DNA of 64,000 nt from Flavobacterium notoginsengisoli (GCF_014207905.1 NZ_JACHLB010000001.1:756676-820675); one strand, 5' to 3'; shown: positions 47,384 through 57,056, counted from the first letter of the stretch. The notes: generated by a model not told the origin, from the sequence alone. Program-made: numbers and translations.

Positions 47384-47416
47384 TGTAATTAATTGCACTA
47401 ATTGTAATTTATTACA
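47384..47416. promoter_or_regulatory. Operator-like palindromes 2 and 3
   Basis: TGTAATTAATTGCA at 47384-47397 (one mismatch to a palindrome) and TGTAATTTATTACA at 47403-47416 follow the same pattern as site 1. Their starts are 19 bases apart and the first lies 102 bases from the start of site 1, a layout suited to cooperative or looping repression. Confidence 0.4.
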
Positions 47417-47626
47417 TAATTAAAATGTTTTAAAAATCCTTATACTCGTTGGCTTTTGATAATTCGATTAAATGTTTAAGTCTATTTTGTCAAAATGACA
47501 ATATTTTTTAATTACATAAATTACATTTTAATTTTTGTAGGAAATGTATTCTTTTTGTGTTTTTTAAAAAAGAATATTCTGAAAAAAATAAATATTGTAG
47601 CAATCCAAAATTTAGAATTAAGCAAT

Positions 47627-47664
47627 AAAAAAAGCCTTTTCGATTTATTCAAAAAGGCTTTTTT
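47627..47664 (-). terminator. Terminator after the Bax-inhibitor-like gene
   Basis: Stem with AAAAAGCCTTTT in the left arm and AAAAAGGCTTTTT in the right arm, flanked by A and T runs. It is just downstream of the minus-strand stop at 47683. Confidence 0.7.
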
Positions 47665-47682
47665 TATTTATAAAGTAGATTG

Positions 47683-48453
47683 TTAATCTTTACTTGACAG
47701 TTTTAGTAGAAGTCTAAGGAATTCGATATACAACCAAACTAATGTAATCATTAGCCCCATTGCCCCATACCATTCCATGAATTTTGGCATTTTTTCTCTT
47801 GCTCCTTTTTCAATTAAATCAAAATCTAAGAATAAGTTAAGAGCAGCAATTACAATTACAAAAACGCTAATACCAATACTTATAGTAGAATTTCCATAGT
47901 GAATAGGCTGAAAATTGAAGATCAATGAAGCTAGCCATGAAAATAAATAATAAGTTGCAATTGCCAATGTTGCTGCTACCACAACAGATTTAAATTGTTC
48001 AGTAACTTTTACAACCTTGAATTTATATAATCCAAGGCAAACTAAAAAAGTAACCAAAGTTGCTCCAACTGCATTAATTACAATTCCTGGAAATTTTAAT
48101 TCAAATATGGCAGAAATTCCTCCGATAAATAGTCCTTCAAATAAGGCATATCCAGGAGCTAAATAAGGAGAAGCTTGAGGTTTAAATGCAGAGATAATTA
48201 CAAGAATAAAAGCTATAATAGCGCCTCCAATAGTTGGTAACATCGGATTTATTTCATTGAATGCCATCCACCATGTTACCATAGCCGCACCACATAAAAT
48301 TAGAAATAAAATAGCTGTTTTGTTAATTGTTCCTGATACCGTCATTTCTTGATTGTAATCAATGATCTGAGCTTGGTGTACTTCGGTTCTTGGTTCAGCA
48401 TTAGATGAAAAACGCTTACTGTTTAAGAATGGATTTTTTGAATTAAAGTTCAT
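47683..48453 (-). CDS. Bax inhibitor-1/YccA family membrane protein
   Basis: A 256-residue inner-membrane protein. The first 45 residues are polar; about seven hydrophobic segments follow, from INKTAILFLILCGAAMV to LMITLVWLYIEFLRLL. The family elements YALFEGLFIGGISAIFE and LNLFLDFDLIEKGA, with the paired Asp residues near the last helices, place it in the Bax inhibitor-1-like superfamily, whose structurally studied members are pH-sensitive calcium leak channels. Its role in bacteria is unclear. It has its own promoter at 48476-48504. Confidence 0.9.
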   Translation of the reverse strand: MNFNSKNPFLNSKRFSSNAEPRTEVHQAQIIDYNQEMTVSGTINKTAILFLILCGAAMVTWWMAFNEINPMLPTIGGAIIAFILVIISAFKPQASPYLAPGYALFEGLFIGGISAIFELKFPGIVINAVGATLVTFLVCLGLYKFKVVKVTEQFKSVVVAATLAIATYYLFSWLASLIFNFQPIHYGNSTISIGISVFVIVIAALNLFLDFDLIEKGAREKMPKFMEWYGAMGLMITLVWLYIEFLRLLLKLSSKD

Positions 48454-48475
48454 AATCTTTACATTTAATTGAACT

Positions 48476-48504
48476 CAAATATATGGAGTTTTTTTGAAGT
48501 GCAA
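48476..48504 (-). promoter_or_regulatory. Predicted promoter of the Bax-inhibitor-like gene
   Basis: On the minus strand TTG (plus 48502-48504), 18 bases, TATATTTG (plus 48476-48483), 22 bases before the ATG. Confidence 0.6.
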
Positions 48505-48555
48505 TTGTTTGATAGAATTTTTTAACATGAATTTCTCTTCCTTATTTGCCATAAA

Positions 48556-48586
48556 AAAATCCATCAAACTTGATTTGATGGATTTT
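48556..48586 (-). terminator. Terminator of the nuo operon
   Basis: Perfect 13-base stem AAAATCCATCAAA / TTTGATGGATTTT at 48556-48568 and 48574-48586, 25 bases past the nuoN stop, with an A run giving a U tail on the minus strand. Confidence 0.8.
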
Positions 48587-48610
48587 CATATATAAGTATA
48601 TGTCTTTATT

Positions 48611-50002
48611 TTATTGTAATAAATCTAAAACCAATGAAGGGAATAAACCTAAAGCAATGTTTAATGCGATAGAAATTACTGCCGCGGCATAAATAAGGAA
48701 TGGTTTTCCTGTTCTTTCCTGATTTGGTTCTTTAGAATACATTGCGATAATTAATTTGAAGTAATAGCCAACACTAATAATAGAGTTGATTACTGCTACA
48801 ATCACTAAGCCAATATATCCTGCCTGAATCGTTTGATTGAATAAAAATAATTTAGCAAAGAATCCAGAGAAAATTGGAATTCCTGCCATTGACAATAAAG
48901 ATGCTGTAAGAATTGCAGCCAACAATGGATTTGTTTTTCCTAATCCGTGGAAGTTTGTAATGTCTTCATTTTCTTGATCTCTACATACATACAAAATAAC
49001 ACTAAAAGCAGCAATTCCAGACAATGCATAGGCTGTTGTGTAATATAAAAGAACGCCAGCTGAAGCAGAAACCGTTAATAATGTCATTAACATGAAACCT
49101 GCATGAGAAATTCCAGAGAAAGCAAGCATACGTTTTACATTTACTTGTCTTAATGCCATAATATTACCAACACACATTGAAGCTATCGAAATAATAACAA
49201 CAATTACTTCGAACGTGTGTAAAAGATCTTGATTTTCTAGAGAAGAAATTACATTCATACCAGAAATCAGCTTAAAAAGAGTTGCAATAGCTACAACTTT
49301 TGCTAATGTGCTCATTAAAGCTGTTGTTAGAGCAGGAGAACCTTCATAAACGTCTGGAGCCCAGAAGTGGAAAGGGACTGCCGCAACTTTAAATAACATT
49401 CCGATAATCATTAAAATCAATCCAATAGGAAACCAGATTGGTAATTCTGCTGATAAAGCACTTTCGTGAATTTCACTAATATCAAAAGTTCCCATCGCTC
49501 CGTAAATCAAACAGATTCCGAATAAGATAATTCCAGAAGCAAAAGATCCCATTAAGAAATATTTCATTCCCGCCTCGTTACTTTTGATATTCAAACGATC
49601 ACTTGCCGCTAAAACATATAGAGCAATAGATAAAATTTCGATTCCTAAAAAGAACATAGCTAAATTTCCGAAAGAAACCATAGCTACAGCTCCCGCAAGT
49701 AAAAAGACTTTAATAGCAACGTAATCTGAAATTTTTGTTTGATGATTTTGATAAAAATTATGGCTTAATGCTACAAGAAAGATTGTCAAAACGATAAACA
49801 ATGATGAAAAAGCTGTAGAAAACTTTGATACTGCTATCATATTGTTGTAATAACTTTGTTCTGTTCCAAATTCACAGAAATTAATTGCCAATACACCTAT
49901 TAAACCCAAAATGGTAATAGGAATGATTGCCTTTCTTAAATTAAGAATTTCAAACAATAGGCAGAAAATACCCAATCCTGTTATAGCTATTAATGTATTC
50001 AT
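48611..50002 (-). CDS. nuoN: NADH-quinone oxidoreductase subunit N
   Basis: A 463-residue antiporter-like membrane subunit of complex I with about 14 membrane helices. The family core is GMLFKVAAVPFHFWAPDVYEG, where the Lys and nearby charged residues form part of a proton channel, and RQVNVKRMLAFSGISHAGFM. It is one of three proton-pumping subunits. It is the last gene of the operon, 67 bases after nuoM, and is followed by a strong terminator. Confidence 0.95.
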   Translation of the reverse strand: MNTLIAITGLGIFCLLFEILNLRKAIIPITILGLIGVLAINFCEFGTEQSYYNNMIAVSKFSTAFSSLFIVLTIFLVALSHNFYQNHQTKISDYVAIKVFLLAGAVAMVSFGNLAMFFLGIEILSIALYVLAASDRLNIKSNEAGMKYFLMGSFASGIILFGICLIYGAMGTFDISEIHESALSAELPIWFPIGLILMIIGMLFKVAAVPFHFWAPDVYEGSPALTTALMSTLAKVVAIATLFKLISGMNVISSLENQDLLHTFEVIVVIISIASMCVGNIMALRQVNVKRMLAFSGISHAGFMLMTLLTVSASAGVLLYYTTAYALSGIAAFSVILYVCRDQENEDITNFHGLGKTNPLLAAILTASLLSMAGIPIFSGFFAKLFLFNQTIQAGYIGLVIVAVINSIISVGYYFKLIIAMYSKEPNQERTGKPFLIYAAAVISIALNIALGLFPSLVLDLLQ

Positions 50003-50069
50003 TTTTGTCTTTTTGAGTTAGGATTGCAATTTTAAGAATGTAACCCTAATTTATTTTTTGTTTAAAATA

Positions 50070-51509
50070 TTAGTTCTTATTGATAACTTGTAAAATGTTT
50101 TCCAAGCTTGGTGTAATCAAATCTGTAATTGGTTTTGGATAGAATCCAAAGAACAATAAAACAGCGATAATTACCACAAATGAAATTCCTTCGTTAAGAG
50201 AAACATCTGCAAAAGTTTTCGAATTTGTTTCGCCTAACATTACATGCTGGAACATTCTCAGCATATAGTAAGCTCCTAAAATAATAGTAGTTCCACCTAG
50301 AATTGCAAACCAGATGTTTACATGAGATAAACTGTATAATACGGTGAATTCTCCAACAAAGTTAAATGTACTTGGTAAAGCAACAGAAGCCAAAACTAAG
50401 ATTAAAAACATCGAAGTGAATTTTGGAGATTGAGTACGAATTCCTCCCAATGCATCAATTTCTCTAGTTTCAAATCTTCTAAAAATTACTTCAGCAGCAA
50501 AGAATAATCCCACTACAACAAAACCGTGAGCAATCATTTGCATAACAGCACCTCTTAAACCATCAAGAGTTAAAGTATAAGAACCTGCAGCGATTAATCC
50601 AACGTGCGCAAGAGAAGAATATGCTAATAATTTTTTAAGATCTTTTTGTCTCAATGCCACAATTGATCCGTAGATAACTCCAGCAATTCCTAAAGCAATA
50701 AAGATATTCATGTATTCTTTTGCAGCAAGTGGTGCAATTGGCAACTGCCAACGAAGTACACTGTATAATCCCATTTTCAGCATGATACCAGATAAAAGCA
50801 TTGTTCCAACCGTTGGGGCTTTTTGGTACACATTTGCCTGCCAAGTATGGAAAGGAATAATTGGAATTTTAATAGCGTAAGCTAAAAAGAAAGCCAAGAA
50901 AATCCATAATTGTTCGCAAGCCGATAAATCTAATTTGTATAAATCTTCAATTAAGAAAGAATCTGCTTTTGTATATAAATAAATAAAGGCAGTTAACATG
51001 AATAACGAACCAGCAAGTGTGTAAATAAAGAATTTAACCACAGCTTTTCTGCGTTCTTCAGCATCGCCATTACCCCAGATTAAAGCGATAAAGTAAATTG
51101 GAATAAGCGCTAACTCCCAGAAAATGTAATATAATAAACCATCAGCAGCTAAGAAAGTTCCTGTCATAGCAAAAGCCATAAACAAGATTAGTCCGTAAAA
51201 AGCTTTGGCATTTTTGTATTCATTTCCGAAAGAAGAAAAAATGATAATCGGAGTTAAAGCTGCAGTAAGTAAAACCATAGCAAGTCCAAGTCCGTCTGCG
51301 TTTAAAGCGAAAGAAATTTTTGGCTGTGTAATCCAGCTGTTGATTACGCTGATATTTTCGCCAGCTGAATAGTTATTCAATAATACAATTGAACATCCTA
51401 AAGCCGCTAAACTAAAAAGTAAAGCAACTTTTGAAGCTAGTTTGTCACCAGAAAAATAAGTGGCAAATGCACCAATTAAAAGTATAATTAATATAGTAGA
51501 AACGTTCAT
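50070..51509 (-). CDS. nuoM: NADH-quinone oxidoreductase subunit M
   Basis: A 479-residue antiporter-like subunit. The essential Glu of the family is in FWELALIPIYFI and the channel Lys in AYAIKIPIIPFHTWQANVY. The usual PDAHTEAP stretch reads ANVYQKAPTVG here, a variant near the channel entrance. A second Lys region is RQKDLKKLLAYSSLAHVGL. It pumps protons in the membrane arm. It lies 10 bases after nuoL. Confidence 0.95.
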   Translation of the reverse strand: MNVSTILIILLIGAFATYFSGDKLASKVALLFSLAALGCSIVLLNNYSAGENISVINSWITQPKISFALNADGLGLAMVLLTAALTPIIIFSSFGNEYKNAKAFYGLILFMAFAMTGTFLAADGLLYYIFWELALIPIYFIALIWGNGDAEERRKAVVKFFIYTLAGSLFMLTAFIYLYTKADSFLIEDLYKLDLSACEQLWIFLAFFLAYAIKIPIIPFHTWQANVYQKAPTVGTMLLSGIMLKMGLYSVLRWQLPIAPLAAKEYMNIFIALGIAGVIYGSIVALRQKDLKKLLAYSSLAHVGLIAAGSYTLTLDGLRGAVMQMIAHGFVVVGLFFAAEVIFRRFETREIDALGGIRTQSPKFTSMFLILVLASVALPSTFNFVGEFTVLYSLSHVNIWFAILGGTTIILGAYYMLRMFQHVMLGETNSKTFADVSLNEGISFVVIIAVLLFFGFYPKPITDLITPSLENILQVINKN

Positions 51510-51519
51510 AGTAATAATA

Positions 51520-53403
51520 TTATTGAGCTAAAAATATATAGGAAACAATTGCACAAAGTCCTAAAACAAAAACAAATAGATATAATCCTATACTTCCGGT
51601 TTGTAATTTTTTTCCTTGGAAAGCAATTTCGTTTGCTATTTTGCCTAATCCAAATACAAGAGCAGATAATCCTGTTTCGATATAATCTCTAAAGAATTTA
51701 GATAAGCTGTTAACTGGTGCTACAAATACAGCATCGTAAACTTCGTCTACATAATATTTGTTGTATAACACTTTGCTTAAACCAGTAATGTTTTCATCAG
51801 CTTCTGGAACATTATCTTGTTTAAAGTATTTTACGTAAGCAATTAAAATTCCTAATAATCCACCTAGAACTGCAACACCCATTAAAGTGTATTCAGTTGT
51901 GCCTAAATGGTGTTCTTCGCCAGCTACTTTTGTGAAAAGAGGAGCAAGGTATTCATTTAACCAGCTGTTTCCAGGTAAACTAATTAATCCGCCAAAAGTT
52001 GCTAAAATAGCTAAAATGATAAGTGGAATAGTAATTAATGAACCACTTTCGTGTAAATGGTGTTTTTGCTCTTCAGTTCCTCTAAATTCTTTGAAGAAAG
52101 TTAAGAACATTAAACGAAACATATAAAAAGCTGTCATGATTGAAGCAACAGATCCAACAACATATAATGGGATACTGTGGTGGAAAGCAGTCAATAAAAT
52201 TTCATCTTTAGAAAAGAATCCTGAGAAAAATGGAACTCCTGAGATTGCTAATGAAGAAATCAACATAGTCCAGAACGTGATTGGCATCGCTTTACGCAAT
52301 CCTCCCATGTTACGCATATCTTGCTCTCCGTGTAATCCGTGGATAACAGATCCTGATCCTAAGAATAAACAAGCTTTAAAGAAAGCGTGAGTTATTACGT
52401 GAAAGACAGCTACTTCATAAGCTCCAAATCCTAATGCTAAAAACATTAAACCTAATTGTGAAACTGTAGAATAAGCCAATACTTTTTTGATATCGTTTTG
52501 AACTAATCCAATTGTAGCAGCAACTAATGAAGTGATTGCTCCAATAATTGCGATTACAGATTGTACATCTGTTGCAAGGTCAAAAACAAAGTTTAATCTT
52601 GTTACCATAAAGATACCAGCAGTAACCATCGTAGCTGCGTGGATTAATGCAGAAACTGGAGTTGGTCCAGCCATCGCATCAGGTAACCAAGTGTATAACG
52701 GAATTTGAGCAGATTTACCACAAGCTCCAATGAACAAACATAAAGCAGCTAAAGAAAGTAATGGTAAATTTAAGTTAGAAGCTCCAGCAATTGCAGTTTT
52801 TAACGTTGCATAATCTAATGTTGAAAACATTGAACCAATGATAAACATTCCGATTAATAAACCTAAATCTCCAATTCTGTTCATAATGAAAGCTTTCTTC
52901 GCAGCATCATTGTAATCCTGGTTTTTATGCCAGAATCCAATTAATAGGTAAGAACAAAGTCCAACACCTTCCCATCCGATGAAAAGAACTAATAAGTTGC
53001 TTCCAATTACAAGTGTAATCATAAAGAAAACGAACAAATTCAGGTAAGAGAAGAATTTGTGCATGTTTTCATCATCATGCATGTAACTGATAGAGTATAA
53101 GTGAATCAAAGATCCAATTCCAGTTACAAAAAGTAGCCAAAGAACAGATAATTGATCTAATAAAAATCCAAGATTGATTTTTAAGTTGCTAATTTGAATC
53201 CAATCAAATAAAGTAACTTCAATTCCTTTTCCAGTTGAAGTTATTTGATTAAAAAGTAAAAGAGAAACTACAAAAGAAATCGCTACGGCAATAGTTCCGA
53301 TTGCACCAGAAACTGTTTTTCCTAAGCTTTTTCCAAAAAAGACATTTACTAGAAATCCTAGTAAAGGAGTTAAAACTAAAATTAACGCTAAATTGGTATC
53401 CAT
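51520..53403 (-). CDS. nuoL: NADH-quinone oxidoreductase subunit L
   Basis: A 627-residue subunit at the far end of the membrane arm. The core motifs are FIGWEGVGLCSYLLIGFW, GKSAQIPLYTWLPDAMAGPT and VSALIHAATMVTAG. The extended C-terminus contains the amphipathic lateral helix region and a final membrane segment. It is the third antiporter-like proton pump. It lies 6 bases after nuoK. Confidence 0.96.
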   Translation of the reverse strand: MDTNLALILVLTPLLGFLVNVFFGKSLGKTVSGAIGTIAVAISFVVSLLLFNQITSTGKGIEVTLFDWIQISNLKINLGFLLDQLSVLWLLFVTGIGSLIHLYSISYMHDDENMHKFFSYLNLFVFFMITLVIGSNLLVLFIGWEGVGLCSYLLIGFWHKNQDYNDAAKKAFIMNRIGDLGLLIGMFIIGSMFSTLDYATLKTAIAGASNLNLPLLSLAALCLFIGACGKSAQIPLYTWLPDAMAGPTPVSALIHAATMVTAGIFMVTRLNFVFDLATDVQSVIAIIGAITSLVAATIGLVQNDIKKVLAYSTVSQLGLMFLALGFGAYEVAVFHVITHAFFKACLFLGSGSVIHGLHGEQDMRNMGGLRKAMPITFWTMLISSLAISGVPFFSGFFSKDEILLTAFHHSIPLYVVGSVASIMTAFYMFRLMFLTFFKEFRGTEEQKHHLHESGSLITIPLIILAILATFGGLISLPGNSWLNEYLAPLFTKVAGEEHHLGTTEYTLMGVAVLGGLLGILIAYVKYFKQDNVPEADENITGLSKVLYNKYYVDEVYDAVFVAPVNSLSKFFRDYIETGLSALVFGLGKIANEIAFQGKKLQTGSIGLYLFVFVLGLCAIVSYIFLAQ

Positions 53404-53409
53404 TTCTGA

Positions 53410-53730
53410 TTATCCTTTTAAATTTTTTAAATTATCGATACTAATTGATCCGATATTTCTAAAGATAGAAACTAAAATGGCCAATCCTACCGCAACTTCG
53501 GCTGCAGCAACCGCCATCGAGAAAAACACAAAAACTTGTCCTTGCGCATCTTGATGATAAGTTGAAAAAGCAACAAATAAAAGGTTTACCGCATTCAACA
53601 TAATTTCGATAGACATGAAAACGATAATAGCATTTCGTCTGTACAATACACCAAAAATACCAATACAGAAAAGTACAACACTTAAAAAGATGTAGTTTTC
53701 AATACCTATTTGATTTAATATATTACCCAT
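53410..53730 (-). CDS. nuoK: NADH-quinone oxidoreductase subunit K
   Basis: A 106-residue subunit with three membrane helices. The two buried glutamates of the E-channel are in [18 protein letters not shown] and [17 protein letters not shown]. Length is normal. Its start overlaps the nuoJ stop by one base, indicating coupled translation. Confidence 0.95.
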   Translation of the reverse strand: MGNILNQIGIENYIFLSVVLFCIGIFGVLYRRNAIIVFMSIEIMLNAVNLLFVAFSTYHQDAQGQVFVFFSMAVAAAEVAVGLAILVSIFRNIGSISIDNLKNLKG

Positions 53731-54269
53731 TATTTATTTAATTTTTCTTTTTTAGACAATAGAACTGTTCCAATCATAGCAACTAAAAGTAAAACAGAAG
53801 CAAATTCGAACGGAACCATATATTCATCTAATAAAATTTTACCTAAAACTTTAATAGATTGGAAATCTTCTCCTGTAGAATCATATTCTCCAACAATTGG
53901 TTTAGAGTTAATGAAGATTGTAATCAAAACAATCAAGATTAAACAGAAAGACACAATAGCTCCTAAACGTGTAATTCTAGGGCGGTGAACTTCTCGCTGT
54001 TCGTTCAAGTTCATTAACATTATCGTAAACAGGAACAGAATCATAATAGCACCAGAGTAGACTATTATATGTACAACAGCTAAAAACTGAGAGTTTAATA
54101 ATAAATAATGACCAGCAATCGAGAAGAAACAAATCACCAAGTAAATAGCTGAGTGAATTGGGTTTCTACTAAAAATAGTCAAGAAAGCGGTAATAACAGT
54201 AATAAACGCTAAAAAGCAAAAGATAACTTGAACGGTTGTCGCGTGTGCAAAATCAGGAATATGTATCAT
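53730..54269 (-). CDS. nuoJ: NADH-quinone oxidoreductase subunit J
   Basis: A 179-residue membrane subunit with five predicted helices and the family segment [41 protein letters not shown], split over helices 2 and 3. It helps couple quinone reduction to proton pumping. It begins directly after nuoI with no gap. Confidence 0.94.
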   Translation of the reverse strand: MIHIPDFAHATTVQVIFCFLAFITVITAFLTIFSRNPIHSAIYLVICFFSIAGHYLLLNSQFLAVVHIIVYSGAIMILFLFTIMLMNLNEQREVHRPRITRLGAIVSFCLILIVLITIFINSKPIVGEYDSTGEDFQSIKVLGKILLDEYMVPFEFASVLLLVAMIGTVLLSKKEKLNK

Positions 54270-54815
54270 TTAGTTAGCGTTTTTAAGTTGAGCGTTTTTC
54301 ATAGCCATTTCTAAAGGCATCACTAATTTATCTTTCCCGAAAATGAAATCTTCTCTTTCGTAACTAGCAGGAACTAATACTTTAGAAGTAGTTAAGTAAA
54401 TAGCATCTTTTGGACAAGCTTCTTCACATAAACCACAGAAAATACAACGAAGCATGTTGATTTCATAGATCTCAGCGTATTTCTCCTCTCTATATAAGTG
54501 TTTTTCATCAGCTTTACGTTCAGCAGCTTTCATAGTGATCGCTTCTGCAGGGCACGATAAAGCACATAATCCACAAGCAGTACAGTTTTCACGACCTTGT
54601 TCATCACGTTTCAACATGTGCTGACCACGGTAAACTGGACTCATTTCACGAACCTGCTCAGGATAATGAATGGTAACTTTTTTTCTAAAAAGGTGTTTTA
54701 CAGTAATAAATAAACCTTTTACAATCGCCACAAGATACAATCGCTCAACAAAAGACATGTCCTTATTTGACACCACCTTTTTTCTACCCGATAATGATAT
54801 AGTTTCTATTGACAT
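54270..54815 (-). CDS. nuoI: NADH-quinone oxidoreductase subunit I (two 4Fe-4S clusters)
   Basis: A 181-residue ferredoxin-like subunit. It has two CxxCxxCxxxCP motifs, CTACGLCALSCP and CIFCGLCEEACP, which hold clusters N6a and N6b and pass electrons to the quinone-site cluster in NuoB. The N-terminal 50 residues form the membrane-associated helix. It is separated from nuoH by 83 bases. Confidence 0.96.
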   Translation of the reverse strand: MSIETISLSGRKKVVSNKDMSFVERLYLVAIVKGLFITVKHLFRKKVTIHYPEQVREMSPVYRGQHMLKRDEQGRENCTACGLCALSCPAEAITMKAAERKADEKHLYREEKYAEIYEINMLRCIFCGLCEEACPKDAIYLTTSKVLVPASYEREDFIFGKDKLVMPLEMAMKNAQLKNAN

Positions 54816-54898
54816 TTTTACTATTATAGTTTATGATTCAAAATTTGATTATTCAAATTCAAATCTATTTTGTTTTTTATTTGTGAATAATTACGGTC

Positions 54899-55951
54899 TT
54901 AGAACCCTAAGAAAGCTGCAATATCGTGTCTTAATATTACAATACCGGTAATCATGATATTTACAATTGAAAGCGGAATTAAAATTCTCCAGCCTAAGTG
55001 CATTAATTGGTCATATCTAAATCTTGGAATCGTCCAACGTACCCACATATAGAAGAATATGAAGAAGCAAATTTTTGCAAATAGAACTCCAATTCCTAAT
55101 AAGTTAGCTGTATTTACGCCAACATTTTCTACCATCCATTCCATTCCAGGGTAGTTATATCCACCAAAGAATAAAACAGAAATAATAGTAGAAGAGATAA
55201 ACATACTTGCATATTCAGCAAATAGATAGAATCCCATTTTCATTGATGAATATTCAGTGTGGTAACCTCCAATTAATTCGTTTTCACATTCTGCTAAGTC
55301 GAAAGGTGTTCTATTCGTTTCAGCAAAAGAACAGATTAAGAAAATTAAAAATGATAATGGCTGATAGAAAACATTCCAGTTCATTCCTTGTTGCTGTAAT
55401 GAGATTTCTTTCAAGCTCATTGTTCCAGTCATCATTAATAAAGCAATCATCGATAATCCCATAGCAACTTCATACGAAACCATTTGAGATGCTGCACGAA
55501 TAGCTCCCATTAATGAGAATTTATTGTTAGAAGCCCATCCACCAATCATGATACCATAAACTCCAACAGAAAGAACTCCAAAAATGTATAATAAAGCAAT
55601 ATTTACATCAGTTGCCTGAAGTATAATGTCTTTTCCAAAAAGATGCAAACGATCTCCCCACGGAATTACAGCACTAGTCATTAAAGCTGTACTCATTGCA
55701 ATTGCAGGACCTACGAAAAATAAAATTCTATTTGGAGTATTAGGTTCAAATTCTTCTTTAGAGAATAATTTCATACCGTCTGCAAGAGGCTGTAATAAAC
55801 CTCCCCATCCAGCACGGTTTGGTCCAACACGGTCTTGCAAGAAAGCTGCAACTTTACGTTCTGCCCAAGTAGAATACATTGCCATAACCATTGTAACCGC
55901 AAAAACGACAACAATAACAACACTTTTTTCTATAATAAATGCACTTTCCAT
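54899..55951 (-). CDS. nuoH: NADH-quinone oxidoreductase subunit H
   Basis: A 350-residue membrane subunit with about eight helices. It contains the quinone-tunnel motif FAETNRTPFDLAECENELIGGYHTEY, here quoted in part, with the acidic residues that link to the E-channel, and the N-terminal AAFLQDRVGPNRAGWGGLLQ. It anchors the peripheral arm to the membrane arm. Three bases separate it from nuoG. Confidence 0.96.
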   Translation of the reverse strand: MESAFIIEKSVVIVVVFAVTMVMAMYSTWAERKVAAFLQDRVGPNRAGWGGLLQPLADGMKLFSKEEFEPNTPNRILFFVGPAIAMSTALMTSAVIPWGDRLHLFGKDIILQATDVNIALLYIFGVLSVGVYGIMIGGWASNNKFSLMGAIRAASQMVSYEVAMGLSMIALLMMTGTMSLKEISLQQQGMNWNVFYQPLSFLIFLICSFAETNRTPFDLAECENELIGGYHTEYSSMKMGFYLFAEYASMFISSTIISVLFFGGYNYPGMEWMVENVGVNTANLLGIGVLFAKICFFIFFYMWVRWTIPRFRYDQLMHLGWRILIPLSIVNIMITGIVILRHDIAAFLGF

Positions 55952-55954
55952 TTC

Positions 55955-56983
55955 TTATTTTTTATCGTTTGTATTTAATGGAATTGATGCCATACTAATT
56001 TTTTTACGGTCTACATCTCTACCTAAAAGGATATTTTTCTCTGTATCGATTTCAACTTTCTCTAATTTTTGAGTGTAGTTATTTTGGTTGATAACAGAAT
56101 CTTTTTCAAATTCTCTTGGACCTTCAATAACCCAATCATTCACATCTTTGTGATCAAAACGACAGCTGTTGCAGATGAATTCTTCTACTTCATGGTACTC
56201 GTCTTTACGACCAGTTACACGCTGAATTTCTCCACCAAACATCCAAACGGTAGTTTTACCGCAGCATCCTGGAGTAGTACATTCTCTGTGTGCGTTGTAA
56301 GGTTTGTTAAACCAAACTCTTGATTTAAATCGGAAAGTTTTATCTGTTAAAGCTCCAACCGGACAAACATCAATCATGTTTCCAGAGAACTCATTGTCGA
56401 TAGCTTTAGAAATTCCAGTAGAAATATTAGCGTGATCTCCACGATCTAATACTCCGTGAACTCTGTTGTCTGTCAATTGATCTGCAACTTGTACACATCT
56501 CTGGCATAAAATACAACGGTTCATATGCAGTTGAATATTTGGACCAATATTTTCTGGTTCAAATGTTCTTTTCTCTTCAATATAACGTGATTTTGGATTT
56601 CCGTGTTCAAAACTTAAATTTTGAAGATCACATTCTCCCGCTTGGTCACAAATTGGACAGTCTAATGGGTGGTTGATCAATAAAAACTCTGTTACAGATT
56701 TACGTGCTTCGGTAACTCTGGCAGAAGATTTACTGTTTACTTCCATTCCGTCCATACATCCTGTTACACAAGATGCCATCAATTTTGGCATTGGTCTTGG
56801 ATCAGCTTCACTACCTTTAGAAACTTCAACTAAACAACAACGGCATTTTCCGCCGCTGCCTTTTAATTTTGAGTAATAGCACATGGCTGGCGGTACCAAA
56901 TCTCCACCAATCATACGTGCAGCCTGCAGGATCGTTGTTCCTGGCTCTACGTCTATACTTTGACCGTCTATGGTTACTTTCAT
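55955..56983 (-). CDS. nuoG: NADH-quinone oxidoreductase subunit G, short form
   Basis: Only 342 residues, against about 780-910 in Thermus or E. coli. Present are the N-terminal 2Fe-2S domain (CYY ... GGKCRCCLVEV ... C), the His-Cys3 site HPLDCPICDQAGEC and a 4Fe-4S site CILCQRC ... CPVGAL. A remnant of the molybdopterin-oxidoreductase N-domain follows (ECTTPGCCGKTTVWMFGGEI ... ICNSCRFD), with enough Cys for another cluster. The protein ends soon after, and the large molybdopterin-like domain is absent. The stop is clean and nuoH follows 3 bases later, so this looks like a genuine short form and not a frameshift. Confidence 0.93.
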   Translation of the reverse strand: MKVTIDGQSIDVEPGTTILQAARMIGGDLVPPAMCYYSKLKGSGGKCRCCLVEVSKGSEADPRPMPKLMASCVTGCMDGMEVNSKSSARVTEARKSVTEFLLINHPLDCPICDQAGECDLQNLSFEHGNPKSRYIEEKRTFEPENIGPNIQLHMNRCILCQRCVQVADQLTDNRVHGVLDRGDHANISTGISKAIDNEFSGNMIDVCPVGALTDKTFRFKSRVWFNKPYNAHRECTTPGCCGKTTVWMFGGEIQRVTGRKDEYHEVEEFICNSCRFDHKDVNDWVIEGPREFEKDSVINQNNYTQKLEKVEIDTEKNILLGRDVDRKKISMASIPLNTNDKK

Positions 56984-57002
56984 CTCTTTATTTTGTTTTT
57001 TT

Positions 57003-57056
57003 AGTTTCAGGTTTCAGGTTTCACGTTTTCACTTGAAACTAAAAAAACTTGAAACT
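57003..57056. repeat. Repeat-rich spacer between nuoF and nuoG
   Basis: The 171-base gap contains tandem GTTTCAG units at about 57004-57022, facing two copies of ACTTGAAACT at 57031-57040 and 57047-57056, so it can fold into a hairpin. The heptamer matches the one upstream of yraN. Confidence 0.6.

Larger units (their letters stand above)
47217..47682. other. Intergenic region upstream of the pectate lyase gene
   Basis: This very AT-rich gap of 466 bases contains the pectate lyase control region with operator-like palindromes at 47282-47295, 47384-47397 and 47403-47416, and a terminator-like hairpin near 47627-47664 beside the Bax-inhibitor gene. A short plus-strand frame at 47495-47686 reads through that hairpin and is not accepted as a gene. 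Confidence 0.55.

Noticed and set aside
47495..47686. A 63-codon plus-strand hydrophobic reading frame
   Set aside because: It lies in extremely AT-rich DNA, reads through a terminator hairpin and overlaps the Bax-inhibitor stop. Such hydrophobic frames are expected by chance there.
55955..56983. nuoG as a frameshifted pseudogene
   Set aside because: No further NuoG-like sequence follows in any frame, the stop is followed within 3 bases by nuoH, and all cluster ligands in the retained part are intact.
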